Position numbers and translations under genes: made by a program. DNA of 64,000 nt. Source: Lactobacillus sp. ESL0680 (GTDB taxonomy: Bacteria; Bacillota; Bacilli; Lactobacillales; Lactobacillaceae). The stretch spans positions 1,240,001-1,304,000 of the forward strand of contig NZ_CP113945.1 in NCBI RefSeq assembly GCF_029392855.1. The letters run 5' to 3'. The notes below the pieces were generated by a model. The model worked only from the letters and a program-made list of their open reading frames with translations, was not told the origin of the DNA and did not search any database. The first letter of the stretch is position 1, and each line of letters begins with the position of its first letter. Shown here in pieces: positions 43,224-51,849 of the stretch.

Positions 43224-44669
43224 TTAGCACTTCCCTTTGCAAATACTTAAAACAGCATTGCGACCAGAAAAGGCGGCATAGCCAGCAGTACTTCCCGGCA
43301 AAGTAACGGCGTAAGTATCGCCAACTAACATCCCGGCAGCGTCATTCCCAACAGCATACAGACCGTCAAGAGGGTAACCATAGCTATTTAAGACTGCATT
43401 ATGGTCATCAACCCTGATGCCGCCAAGGGCACATGCCATGCCAACACCAAGTTCAACAGCATAATATGGGCCTTCTTTAAGCGGTGTTAAATAAGCTGCA
43501 GCTTTACCAAAATCACTGTCCTTACCCTGTTCCACTACCTTGTTGTAGCGCTCAATAGTAGACTGCAAATTAGGTAAGTTGAGCTTTTGCGCAAGTTCTG
43601 CAATTGAATCAGCCTTAGTTAAATACTTCTCATTGTTTTGAAGATCACGGGTAATTTCATCAGTCAAATTAGCTAATTTTTCTGGTGAAACCGGTGAATT
43701 ACCTAACTCCTTATATAAACCGACATTAGTTAAGTGGTCTACAGCGGCTTGATCGAGGATTGAAAAAGTCCGTGCTTGCGTTAAAATACTGCTGCCAGCG
43801 TGACACATATTGTCATTAACATCTTCATTGACAAAACGATCTCCACGCTCATTAACCCATAAAATTGCTTCTTGTGTAGCTGCAGCAGCCAGTTGTGAAG
43901 CCATGTGGACAAACGGTGGTCTTGTTTTATCAAGAATTGCGCCGCCACCATATTGGATCGCGCCCATTTGATAATGTTCGGCACCTGCTTGCCAGGCTAG
44001 CTGCATCCCATCACCAGTTGACTTGCCATCACTAACAGACAATAAGCGATCATTAAGCGGCGTCCGCTTTTTAACTAATTCTGGATTATCAATATAGCCA
44101 CCTGTCGCAAGAATAACATCATTGACTGATAATTCTCTCATTTGACCAGTTGCTTCATTTTTAATGATTAGTCCAGAAACGTGACCATTATGTTGTAAAA
44201 TCTTTTGCGCACCAATGCTGGTAACAATTTCAATGCCATACTCATTAACTTTGGTCAGCAAAGTCTCAATTGCGGCTTTGCCACCACCGTTAAAGGTATG
44301 AATTGTTGGCCAGCTCTTTCCTTGCGGACCAACTTTGACAAATTCAACACCTAATTCATGCAGCCAATCAATAATTGCGCCGCTGTGGTTAATAAATTTC
44401 TTTAAATGAGGGGCATTGGCTTCATAGTGCGAATAATTTAATTCATCTTGCAACAATTCAGTCGGGTCGATTGTAATTCCCTCCTGCTTTTGCAAATAAC
44501 TATCTACACCCATCGCACCTTCAACATAATTACCATCGCCGCCCAACGTGCGGCCTTTTTCAATTATTAAGGTGTCGAGGTGCTGTTCACCAGCACTTAC
44601 TGCTGCAGCTAAACCTGATAGGCCACCACCGACAATTACTAAGTCATAATGGGCTTTTTTAGGAAACAT
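43224..44669 (-). CDS. FAD-dependent fumarate-reductase-type flavoprotein
   Basis: The 481-residue protein has the FAD-binding GxGxxG as VIVGGGLSGLAAAV (residues 11-24) followed by IIEKGRTLGGDG. The capping domain spans roughly 125-330. The last part GLYAVGNDAAGMLVGDTYAVTLPG closes the FAD site, as in fumarate reductases, urocanate reductases and 3-ketosteroid dehydrogenases. No heme-binding CxxCH or FMN-flavinylation domain is present, so electrons must come from a separate donor. AGGAGG precedes the start. It is a paralogue of the protein encoded two genes upstream. Confidence 0.85.
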   Translation of the reverse strand: MFPKKAHYDLVIVGGGLSGLAAAVSAGEQHLDTLIIEKGRTLGGDGNYVEGAMGVDSYLQKQEGITIDPTELLQDELNYSHYEANAPHLKKFINHSGAIIDWLHELGVEFVKVGPQGKSWPTIHTFNGGGKAAIETLLTKVNEYGIEIVTSIGAQKILQHNGHVSGLIIKNEATGQMRELSVNDVILATGGYIDNPELVKKRTPLNDRLLSVSDGKSTGDGMQLAWQAGAEHYQMGAIQYGGGAILDKTRPPFVHMASQLAAAATQEAILWVNERGDRFVNEDVNDNMCHAGSSILTQARTFSILDQAAVDHLTNVGLYKELGNSPVSPEKLANLTDEITRDLQNNEKYLTKADSIAELAQKLNLPNLQSTIERYNKVVEQGKDSDFGKAAAYLTPLKEGPYYAVELGVGMACALGGIRVDDHNAVLNSYGYPLDGLYAVGNDAAGMLVGDTYAVTLPGSTAGYAAFSGRNAVLSICKGKC

Positions 44670-44679
44670 CGTCTGCCTC

Positions 44680-45414
44680 CTATTTCAAACCAACTGAAAC
44701 ACCACCATCACTGAGAATGGTCTGACCAGTCATAAAGGTTGCTTCGCTAGCTACAAAGACATAAACTTTGGCAACTTCGGCTGCTGTTTCGTAACGTTTC
44801 ATTGGGACTGTCGGCAAAATCTTCTCAAGGAAGCCGCCGTCGTTTAATGGGGTCTTAGTTAAACCTGGGGCAACACAATTTACACGGATATTATTTTCAG
44901 CGTAATCAACAGCTGCTGCTTGGGTCATCCCCATAATACCGTTCTTGGCTGCGTTATAAGCACCCATTCCGCCTGGATTATAAATACTGCCTAAGGCTCC
45001 GGCGTTAACAATTGAACCATAACCTTGCTTCAAGAAAACTTTGATTTCTTCACGCATACATAGGAATGTCCCGCGCAAATCAAGGTTAATTGTCTTATCA
45101 AAATCATCATCAGTTAATTCAGCAAATGGCTTGAGCACACCACCACCAGCATTATTAACGGCATAGTCTAACTTGCCATAAGTATCGATAATTTTATTTA
45201 AACTATCTACAATGCTGTCGGTTTTCATAACATTCAAAACTAAGCCGGTAATCTTGCCATCATACTTTTTATCCAAATCTTTCGCTGCATCAATAACGCT
45301 AGGATTGTAGTCCGTCAATACAACATTAGCACCTTGAATGGCAAATTCTTCACTAATCGCATAACCAATTCCTTGAGCAGCACCTGTAACCATTGCAACT
45401 TTATCTTTTAACAT
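44680..45414 (-). CDS. SDR-family protein lacking the catalytic Ser
   Basis: The 244-residue Rossmann protein has TGAAQGIG (residues 10-17), the NNAG motif (87-90), Tyr153 and Lys157 of YxxxK, and a C-terminal GQTILSDGG. The residue that should be the catalytic Ser, 13 positions before Tyr153, is Ala140 (VNAGALGS). Asp35 after the second strand (VLTDY) suggests NAD(H) rather than NADP(H). Normal FabG-like reduction would be impaired, so the protein may use a different mechanism or bind without turnover. It lies between the two flavoprotein genes. Confidence 0.87.
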   Translation of the reverse strand: MLKDKVAMVTGAAQGIGYAISEEFAIQGANVVLTDYNPSVIDAAKDLDKKYDGKITGLVLNVMKTDSIVDSLNKIIDTYGKLDYAVNNAGGGVLKPFAELTDDDFDKTINLDLRGTFLCMREEIKVFLKQGYGSIVNAGALGSIYNPGGMGAYNAAKNGIMGMTQAAAVDYAENNIRVNCVAPGLTKTPLNDGGFLEKILPTVPMKRYETAAEVAKVYVFVASEATFMTGQTILSDGGVSVGLK

Positions 45415-45426
45415 TTTTGTATCCTC

Positions 45427-46902
45427 CTAATTTAAACTTTTAATTGCTTCTTTAGCGGCAATCCAACCTGAGACAAAGGCAAAGCCGTTCGCGATCCCTT
45501 CATAGCTTGGATAACCATCTGAGTAAAGTCCATTAACATTATTGCCAACAATATATAAATCTTTAATTGGTGAACCGTCTTCTCTAACCGGCTCACAATT
45601 ACGATTGACATTGACACCGTCTAAAGTTCCCAAAATTGCACAATGTTCAATAATTGCATAAAACGGGCCATCATGAACTCCAAACAGCAATTCAGCAGCT
45701 GGTTTTAAGAAAGTGTCATCTTGTTTATCTTCAACCGCTTGATTGTAAGAAGCTAGGCTTCTCTTCAAAGCTTCAACGGGAACATTTAGCTTTTGTGCTA
45801 ATTCTTCAAGTGTACCTGCTTTAACAACCTCACCGGTTTTAATAGCATTATCAAAGTCTTGTTGAATATTTGGCAGTGGACCAACCGCAGTCCGTGGTTC
45901 TTCACCAACCTCGCAGAATTGTCTTTCAAACGTATCTTCTAACTCAACTTCATGATCCTTAAAGTAATCAAGCGTTGCTTGGTCTAAAACAACATAATAT
46001 TTGCCATGAACGTTGTGTGCAGCATTGCCCCACATGGCAAAGTCATAAACAACATCTTCATTAACAAAACGATTAGCTGTTTGGTCTAACCATAATAACG
46101 GCAAATTGGTTAAAGTTTCGACGCTGCTATCACGCTTCATTGGGTTAATCTGCATACTTGGCGCGCAGCCATGAGCAAATAAAGCTGGACTATGGCGCAA
46201 ATCAGCACCAAGTTTTTGCGATAAGCGAATTCCAACTCCTGTTGACTTATGTTCTCCTAAATTCAATAAGTCAGCAGTATCTGAATAACGTTCCTGCAGC
46301 ATTTCATCGCTGCCGCAATAGCCACCATCAGCAAAAATCACTTTGCTGGCTTCAATTCGAATTTGCTTACCAGTCTTGTCTTTAGCAATCACAGCCTTTA
46401 GACCATGATCGTAATCAAGAGAAGTAACTTCAGTTTCCATTAACACTTGATTTCCAGCAGCTTCAAACTTTGCTGGTAATTTGTCCCAATTGGCAATTTT
46501 TTCCGCAAAATTATTAAACTTATGATAAACAAGCGGATCATTCAAGTGAGCCTTTTGCTCACTCTGTTCAACAGTTACCGGCAAGCCCATTTCGGTTAAC
46601 CGGTCAATATTTTTTCCAGATTCTTTCAAAAATCTAGCTAAGAGTTCACCATTAACAAAAAAATGATTGTAATCTGTTAAACCTTGAAAGGCATCACGAT
46701 AATCATACTTAACGCCTAACTTATTTTGCTGGCTAGAATCAATCGCAAAGACACCATGCGCACCAAACTTACCAGCGCCGCCAACTTTATTTCCTTTTTC
46801 GATCAGAACAAACGGAACCTTTTGTTGATACAGTTCAAAACTTGCAGAAATCCCGGATGACCCAGAACCTACAACCACTACTTTCGTAGAAATAGTTTCC
46901 AT
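45427..46902 (-). CDS. FAD-dependent fumarate-reductase-type flavoprotein, first gene of operon
   Basis: The 491-residue protein has VVVGSGSSGISASFEL (residues 9-24) and LIEKGNKVGGAGKF for FAD, and KDLYIVGNNVNGLYSDGYP near the C-terminus. It differs from its paralogue in the substrate region (RFVNEDVVYDFAMWGNAAH) and has no heme or flavinylation domain. It is the first gene after the nested palindrome and has AAAGGTGG upstream. The substrate is not evident. An alpha,beta-unsaturated carbonyl or carboxylate would fit the fold. Confidence 0.85.
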   Translation of the reverse strand: METISTKVVVVGSGSSGISASFELYQQKVPFVLIEKGNKVGGAGKFGAHGVFAIDSSQQNKLGVKYDYRDAFQGLTDYNHFFVNGELLARFLKESGKNIDRLTEMGLPVTVEQSEQKAHLNDPLVYHKFNNFAEKIANWDKLPAKFEAAGNQVLMETEVTSLDYDHGLKAVIAKDKTGKQIRIEASKVIFADGGYCGSDEMLQERYSDTADLLNLGEHKSTGVGIRLSQKLGADLRHSPALFAHGCAPSMQINPMKRDSSVETLTNLPLLWLDQTANRFVNEDVVYDFAMWGNAAHNVHGKYYVVLDQATLDYFKDHEVELEDTFERQFCEVGEEPRTAVGPLPNIQQDFDNAIKTGEVVKAGTLEELAQKLNVPVEALKRSLASYNQAVEDKQDDTFLKPAAELLFGVHDGPFYAIIEHCAILGTLDGVNVNRNCEPVREDGSPIKDLYIVGNNVNGLYSDGYPSYEGIANGFAFVSGWIAAKEAIKSLN

Positions 46903-46917
46903 TCAAATTCCACCTTT

Positions 46918-46961
46918 CTTGTGACCTTTATTACAATCTAAATTGTAAAGTACATCACAAG
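46918..46961 (-). promoter_or_regulatory. Nested palindromic operator between lysR-type gene and flavoprotein operon
   Basis: CTTGTGA, six bases, TTACAAT, four bases, ATTGTAA, six bases and TCACAAG form two nested inverted repeats with exactly symmetric spacing over 44 bases. It lies in the 79-base gap before the first flavoprotein gene. There is no T-run, so it is not an ordinary terminator. The adjacent LysR-type regulator is the natural candidate to bind it. Confidence 0.7.
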
Positions 46962-46981
46962 AAACCGCTAACACATAAAAG

Positions 46982-47863
46982 TTACTGCTGATAACTTAAA
47001 GTTATTGCCTTAGTTATTAATTGGGCCAATTCCTTTTGTTTACTGGTACTGATTGCAACAACGATTTCGAATTTATTCTTCAAATATTCAGGCGATATTC
47101 TGTAAATATTTTCACAATAATTGATAGACTGAAAAGTACTAGGCAGCATTGTCAATCCACCTCTGTAATTGACATTTAAATACGCAGCAGAAAAATCATT
47201 GACGGCCGCTATTTCCTTATAGCTCCAACCTTCTTGAGCATAAGCTTCTAACATTGCAGTTTGAATATTTAAAATTCCGGTCGACTTCCAATCTTGCATA
47301 TAAATGGTAGAGTTTTTAGCCAAATTCTTTAGGTTTTGGTCATACTTTTTTACACTCTTAGAATTGAATACCAAGTCAAAATCAACTGTCTCTAACGGAA
47401 AAGTAATCACTTTACTATTACCAGCAAATTCAAGCTGAAAGCCAATTAAAATATCATAATTATTCTTAAGTAGACGGCTGATACTGGTGTTGAACGCTTC
47501 CTCATCAAAACTAACTACATACTTATCAGGCAGACAATTAGCGAGCCGCGCAGCGTGACTTTCTAGTCCCTGTAAAAAATGAATCCGCAATAATTTCTCA
47601 GGATGTTCATCTGGATTATGCCAAATTTCACTATATGAATTAATAATTTCAACAGCTCGCTCATAGAAAAGTTCCCCTGTTGGCGTTAAAGAAAATTCCC
47701 CTGCTGTTCGGTTAAGCAGCTTATGTCCTAGTTCGTTTTCTAATTTTTTAATCGCTGAACTCACAGCCGTTTCAGAAACATAATTTCTTTTAGCAGCAGA
47801 GATAAAACCATGTGTTTGAACAACATCTACAAAATACTTAACCGGCATCAAATTATAATTCAT
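46982..47863 (-). CDS. LysR-family transcriptional regulator
   Basis: The 293-residue protein has an N-terminal winged helix-turn-helix (VVQTHGFISAAKRNYVSETAVSSAIKKLENELGHKLLNR). The remainder reads as a periplasmic-binding-like effector domain, here rather degenerate. It lies immediately upstream of, and in the same direction as, the flavoprotein/SDR/MFS operon, with a 44-base palindrome between. Control of that operon in response to its substrate is inferred. Confidence 0.88.
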   Translation of the reverse strand: MNYNLMPVKYFVDVVQTHGFISAAKRNYVSETAVSSAIKKLENELGHKLLNRTAGEFSLTPTGELFYERAVEIINSYSEIWHNPDEHPEKLLRIHFLQGLESHAARLANCLPDKYVVSFDEEAFNTSISRLLKNNYDILIGFQLEFAGNSKVITFPLETVDFDLVFNSKSVKKYDQNLKNLAKNSTIYMQDWKSTGILNIQTAMLEAYAQEGWSYKEIAAVNDFSAAYLNVNYRGGLTMLPSTFQSINYCENIYRISPEYLKNKFEIVVAISTSKQKELAQLITKAITLSYQQ

Positions 47864-47954
47864 TGCTTTTCCCTTTTATTTAGCCAATATATTACTCTTT
47901 TCACATAAGATACCATAAATCAACTATTCCTAGACAGGTTCTTAATAAAAAATA

Positions 47955-47984
47955 TTGCCCAATTAACCAAAATATCTATATAAT
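47955..47984 (+). promoter_or_regulatory. Promoter of pepC
   Basis: TTGCCC (47955-47960), 18 bases and a perfect TATAAT (47979-47984) give a leader of about 95 bases before the pepC start. Confidence 0.55.
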
Positions 47985-48087
47985 TTTTTAGCATTCACAT
48001 ATATCAATTACCATCCAGCCAATAGACGTTAGTGCTGTTATAGGCTAAAATATGAGTTAGACAAATTATCAAGGAGGAGCTAATTTT

Positions 48088-49434
48088 ATGACAAAAGAAA
48101 TCACAAACGATGCTATCAATAACTATACCCAAGACCTTGCTAAGCACTCTGGTATCAATATTGCCAGTCATGCTGCACAAGAAAATGGAATTTTTAAGGC
48201 TAGTCAAAATACCCAAACCAAAATTGACCTCGACCCAACTTTTTCAATTGAAATCGATACGGGTAAGCCAGCTGACCAAAAACAATCAGGTCGCTGCTGG
48301 ATGTTCTCAGCTTTGAACACCATGCGCCACCCACTTCAAAAGGAGTACAAGGTTAAGGACTTTGAATTATCCCAAAACTTTACTAATTTCTGGGACAAGT
48401 TCGAAAAGTCTAACTGGTTCTTCGAGAACGTTATTGCCACAGCTGAACAACCACTTGGCGATCGCAAAGTAGCATTTTTATTTGCCACCCCACAACAAGA
48501 CGGCGGTCAATGGGACATGCTTTGTGGTCTTATCCAAAAATACGGTATCGTACCTAAGACCGTTTATCCAGAAACCGCCAACGCGACAAATTCAAGCGCA
48601 TTAAATGACACCTTGAATACCTTATTGCGTAAAGACGGATTGGAATTACGCGACTTGGTTAACGCAGGTAAGTCCGAAGAAGCAATTCAAACACGCAAAA
48701 ACGAAATGTTAAACGATGTTTTCCGGATTTTGTCTGTTTCACTCGGCGTGCCACCTACCAAGTTCGACTTTGAATACAAAGATGATGATGGTAATTATCA
48801 CCGCGACGCTGCTATTACACCAAAGGAATTCTTTGACAAATATGTCGGCATGAACCTTGAAGACCACGTCTCAACTATTAACGCACCAACAAGCGATAAG
48901 CCTTATCACAAGGTCTTTTCTGTTGAGTATCTTGGCAATGTTGTCGGTGGCCGCCAAGTCCGTCACCTCAACTTGAAGATTGCAGAAATGAAGGAATTAA
49001 TCATCAAGCAATTAAAGGCTGGCGAAGTTGTCTGGTTCGGTTCCAATGTTGGCAAGGATTCTGACCGCCAACTTGGCTTATTAGACACCAATATTTACAA
49101 GCGTGACGAATTGTTTGATATTGACTTCTCAATGTCCAAGGCAGACATGCTTGACTCTGGTGAAAGTATGATGGATCACGCCATGGTTATCACTGGTGTT
49201 GACCTGGTAAACGACAAACCAACTAAATGGAAGATTGAAAATTCATGGGGTGTTAAACCTGGTTTTAAGGGTTACTTTGTCATGAGTGATTCATGGTTTG
49301 ATTCCTTTGTTTACCAAGCTGTTATCAACAAGAAGTTCTTACCTGATGACCTTAAAAAGGCCTTTGACGAAGGCAGCAAGGACCCAATCCAATTATTACC
49401 TTGGGACCCAATGGGTGCTTTAGCTTTTAAATAA
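48088..49434 (+). CDS. pepC: Aminopeptidase C (bleomycin hydrolase family)
   Basis: The 448-residue protein is a papain-fold peptidase of the C1B family. Catalytic Cys70 is in QSGRCWMFSALN, the His in MDHAMVITGV and the Asn in KIENSWG. Full length equals that of PepC from lactic bacteria, which forms hexamers and trims peptides in the cytoplasm. AAGGAGGAG lies seven bases before the ATG. The gene is monocistronic with a terminator. Confidence 0.96.
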   Translation: MTKEITNDAINNYTQDLAKHSGINIASHAAQENGIFKASQNTQTKIDLDPTFSIEIDTGKPADQKQSGRCWMFSALNTMRHPLQKEYKVKDFELSQNFTNFWDKFEKSNWFFENVIATAEQPLGDRKVAFLFATPQQDGGQWDMLCGLIQKYGIVPKTVYPETANATNSSALNDTLNTLLRKDGLELRDLVNAGKSEEAIQTRKNEMLNDVFRILSVSLGVPPTKFDFEYKDDDGNYHRDAAITPKEFFDKYVGMNLEDHVSTINAPTSDKPYHKVFSVEYLGNVVGGRQVRHLNLKIAEMKELIIKQLKAGEVVWFGSNVGKDSDRQLGLLDTNIYKRDELFDIDFSMSKADMLDSGESMMDHAMVITGVDLVNDKPTKWKIENSWGVKPGFKGYFVMSDSWFDSFVYQAVINKKFLPDDLKKAFDEGSKDPIQLLPWDPMGALAFK

Positions 49435-49445
49435 ATAATTGTAAG

Positions 49446-49474
49446 CAAAAAAAGCGTTACTTTTCAGTAACGCT
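49446..49474. terminator. Bidirectional terminator between pepC and pepE
   Basis: AAAAAAAGCGTTAC, a short loop and GTAACGCTTTTT lie between the pepC stop and the pepE stop codon. Confidence 0.87.
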
Positions 49475-49476
49475 TT

Positions 49477-50097
49477 TTATTTTTCAGTAATTGTAACTGT
49501 ATCGTTATTAACTATCACTACCCCATGATTACTAATTGTCTTCAATGGCAGCTTGGTAGAATACTCGGCAAAAATTTGTTGCGACTTGCGCTTAAACGGA
49601 AAACTCAGGTAATGCGGTAAAACATAAAAGTCAACTAACTTTAGTGCCTGATAATTCAGTAAATCCGGCGCCTTCCTGGTACTGTCCATTAAACTAAGAT
49701 AGCCAATATCTGGGGCTGTAATAGCTGCGCCGGCTGATTCACCAATATATAATTTGCCCACGTTAACTTCACTAATCAGCAGCTGATCTGCACCTGTTCT
49801 TCTTAATTCTTGCAGCAAGTAAAAGGTATTCCCACCAGAAAGATAAATCACATCCGCAGCTTGTAAACCGGTTTTAATAGCCCTAGTGGAAGCAACTGCC
49901 ACATCTAAAACATTAACCTGCATCCCTAAACGTTCTGCTAATAATTTGGTTTCGGAACGCAGCATTGTCTGATGCCCTCTTTCAACATTACTGGCTGTTG
50001 GAATATATGCGACTCTCTTACCGTGTAGATCGCCAGCAAATTTAGGTAATAAGTCACAGACATTGTTTAACATTGATGCTAAGAAGAGTTGCGCCAT
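49477..50097 (-). CDS. Peptidase E-like serine peptidase (S51 family)
   Basis: From the ATG at 50097 the product has 206 residues. YLSGGNTFYLLQEL precedes the nucleophile motif GESAGA (Ser near residue 121), the pattern of alpha-aspartyl dipeptidase PepE. A longer frame to 50115 begins with TTG and is less likely. It follows the ABC transporter by 20 bases and ends at the pepC terminator. Specificity for Asp-X dipeptides is inferred from the family and may differ. Confidence 0.85.
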   Translation of the reverse strand: MAQLFLASMLNNVCDLLPKFAGDLHGKRVAYIPTASNVERGHQTMLRSETKLLAERLGMQVNVLDVAVASTRAIKTGLQAADVIYLSGGNTFYLLQELRRTGADQLLISEVNVGKLYIGESAGAAITAPDIGYLSLMDSTRKAPDLLNYQALKLVDFYVLPHYLSFPFKRKSQQIFAEYSTKLPLKTISNHGVVIVNNDTVTITEK

Positions 50098-50117
50098 GAT
50101 TAAGTGCCCCCACAAGT

Positions 50118-51683
50118 TTATTGATAATCACTAAAATCGATTACCTGGTCATATTGTTTTAATTCGTCTTTTTCATAATGATGGATAACCTCAACAAAAG
50201 TCAAGTCCGAATCAAGTAAATACTGGTGGATTTTATTGGAAGTTGCCCGATCAAGTGAAGCGTTAATTTCATCTAACAATAAAATTGGTCGCTCAGCTAA
50301 AATCGCCCGCGCTAATTCAATTCTTGCGAGCTGCCCGCCCGACAATTGATCGGCGTTGTCACCTAATTGATAGTCAAAACCTTTTTCTTGAACAATTTCG
50401 TCTAATTCTAGCATTGAACAAACTTCAATTACCTTTTCTAAAGGAATCTCAGCGCCCAAAGTCAGGTTAAACCATAAATTGTCAGCAAAAATCACTGGAG
50501 CTTGGCTGGCATAGGCAAACAAATCTGTCAGCTGCGCAACTTGATATTCATGACCATCAACCGTAATCTTGTCAGCCTGACCGAACTTGCCAGTCAACAT
50601 AAATTGAAACAGAGTTGACTTGCCGCTGCCTGATGGCCCAATAACTGCTATCTTTTGTCCCTTTTTAATTGCCAAATTAATTCCTTGAGCCAATTTTTGC
50701 TCTCTGACTAAATTGATTTTCGAAAAAGCAACTTCTTGATTAAAATCAGTGACTTCAGGTTCATGCTCTTCACTAAGAGCTAAATATTGTTTAATCTTAG
50801 CTACAATATTCTTCGTCGTTGAAAAGTGATTGCGTTCCTGCATAATCGTCAAAATCGGATTCACAAATGAGTTTGATAGTTGGACAACGGCAAATAATGC
50901 TCCCAAAGTCGTCTGACCCCTAATTATTAAATAAATTCCCACCAAAATTGGTAGTAAGAATGTCCCAATTTCAGCAACGAAATTAACTAACGCCTGTGAA
51001 TTATCATTTAACAAGTTCATCTGAGCCAGTGATTTTTCCAGTTTATTAACCACTTGCTTATTTTTAGCTACACCATTTTGTTGCTGCCGGTACAAGCGCA
51101 AAGAATCAGCACCAGCTAAAAAGTTCTTGGTTTGATTAACGTATTCTTCATTAGCACTTGTCCAGTGGTCCGACGCCTTTTGCAGTGGCTTTTGGAAGAA
51201 ACTAACTACAACCATCGGAATAACCGAACCAATAAAGAATAAAATAGTCAACAGCCAATTAATATAAAAGGCGTAACCCAAAGACAATATCAACATGCAG
51301 GCACTCATTGCAATATTAATTTCAGCACCAAAGCGGTTGGTCTCAAGCAGCTTGAAGTCACTTGTTAAAAAGCCAAGTCCTGCCGAATTTTCTGCTCGTT
51401 CTTCATGCAGCATCCCATTAAAGACCTTAGTTCTCAATGTACTGTTAGTTTGTCTAATTGCGTCATTTTTCAAATAGTTATAGCCCAGCTTCGCCAGAAA
51501 GACGATTACAAAAAGAATAATAATCGTTACCAAAAAATGCGGCAGCTTTTGCGGCTCACCCTTTGTACCAATATTAACCAATGTTCCTGTCATATACGCC
51601 ATCACGATATTTTCTGCGCTTGCAACAAGTCCCAAAAGGCACATTAAGATTAGCTTAGGTTTTGAATAGTATTTTGCAATCAT
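50118..51683 (-). CDS. ABC exporter (fused permease and ATPase)
   Basis: From the ATG at 51683, with AAGGAG six bases upstream, the product has 521 residues. Five to six membrane helices span residues 10-290, followed by an ATPase with Walker A GPSGSGKST (about residue 350), LSGGQLAR and Walker B ILLLDEINASLD. The usual DEPTSALD is altered to DEINASLD but keeps the catalytic Glu. It is a half-transporter with no partner gene nearby, so a homodimer is likely. The substrate is unknown, and no peptide-processing C39 domain is present. Confidence 0.87.
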   Translation of the reverse strand: MIAKYYSKPKLILMCLLGLVASAENIVMAYMTGTLVNIGTKGEPQKLPHFLVTIIILFVIVFLAKLGYNYLKNDAIRQTNSTLRTKVFNGMLHEERAENSAGLGFLTSDFKLLETNRFGAEINIAMSACMLILSLGYAFYINWLLTILFFIGSVIPMVVVSFFQKPLQKASDHWTSANEEYVNQTKNFLAGADSLRLYRQQQNGVAKNKQVVNKLEKSLAQMNLLNDNSQALVNFVAEIGTFLLPILVGIYLIIRGQTTLGALFAVVQLSNSFVNPILTIMQERNHFSTTKNIVAKIKQYLALSEEHEPEVTDFNQEVAFSKINLVREQKLAQGINLAIKKGQKIAVIGPSGSGKSTLFQFMLTGKFGQADKITVDGHEYQVAQLTDLFAYASQAPVIFADNLWFNLTLGAEIPLEKVIEVCSMLELDEIVQEKGFDYQLGDNADQLSGGQLARIELARAILAERPILLLDEINASLDRATSNKIHQYLLDSDLTFVEVIHHYEKDELKQYDQVIDFSDYQ

Positions 51684-51809
51684 GAGTTGCTCCTTCAAAT
51701 AATTAATTTCAATATATTCTTTAAGTTAATTAAAGTCTTTTACCCAGTTAAAGCAATAGCTACTGCCCAAGTGGTCGCTCATGATGACTAAGTGGTCATT
51801 TTTATGCAT

Positions 51810-51838
51810 TAAAAAACGTTGAACTTATTCAACGTTTA
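51810..51838 (-). terminator. Terminator after galT
   Basis: AAACGTTGAA, a four-base loop, TTCAACGTTT and a T-run on the minus strand. Confidence 0.82.
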
Positions 51839-51849
51839 CTTGCTAATCT

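Noticed and set aside
47864..47954. Divergent control region shared by the LysR-type gene and pepC
   Set aside because: The two genes diverge, but no palindrome matching the 44-base operator was found, so shared control was not claimed.
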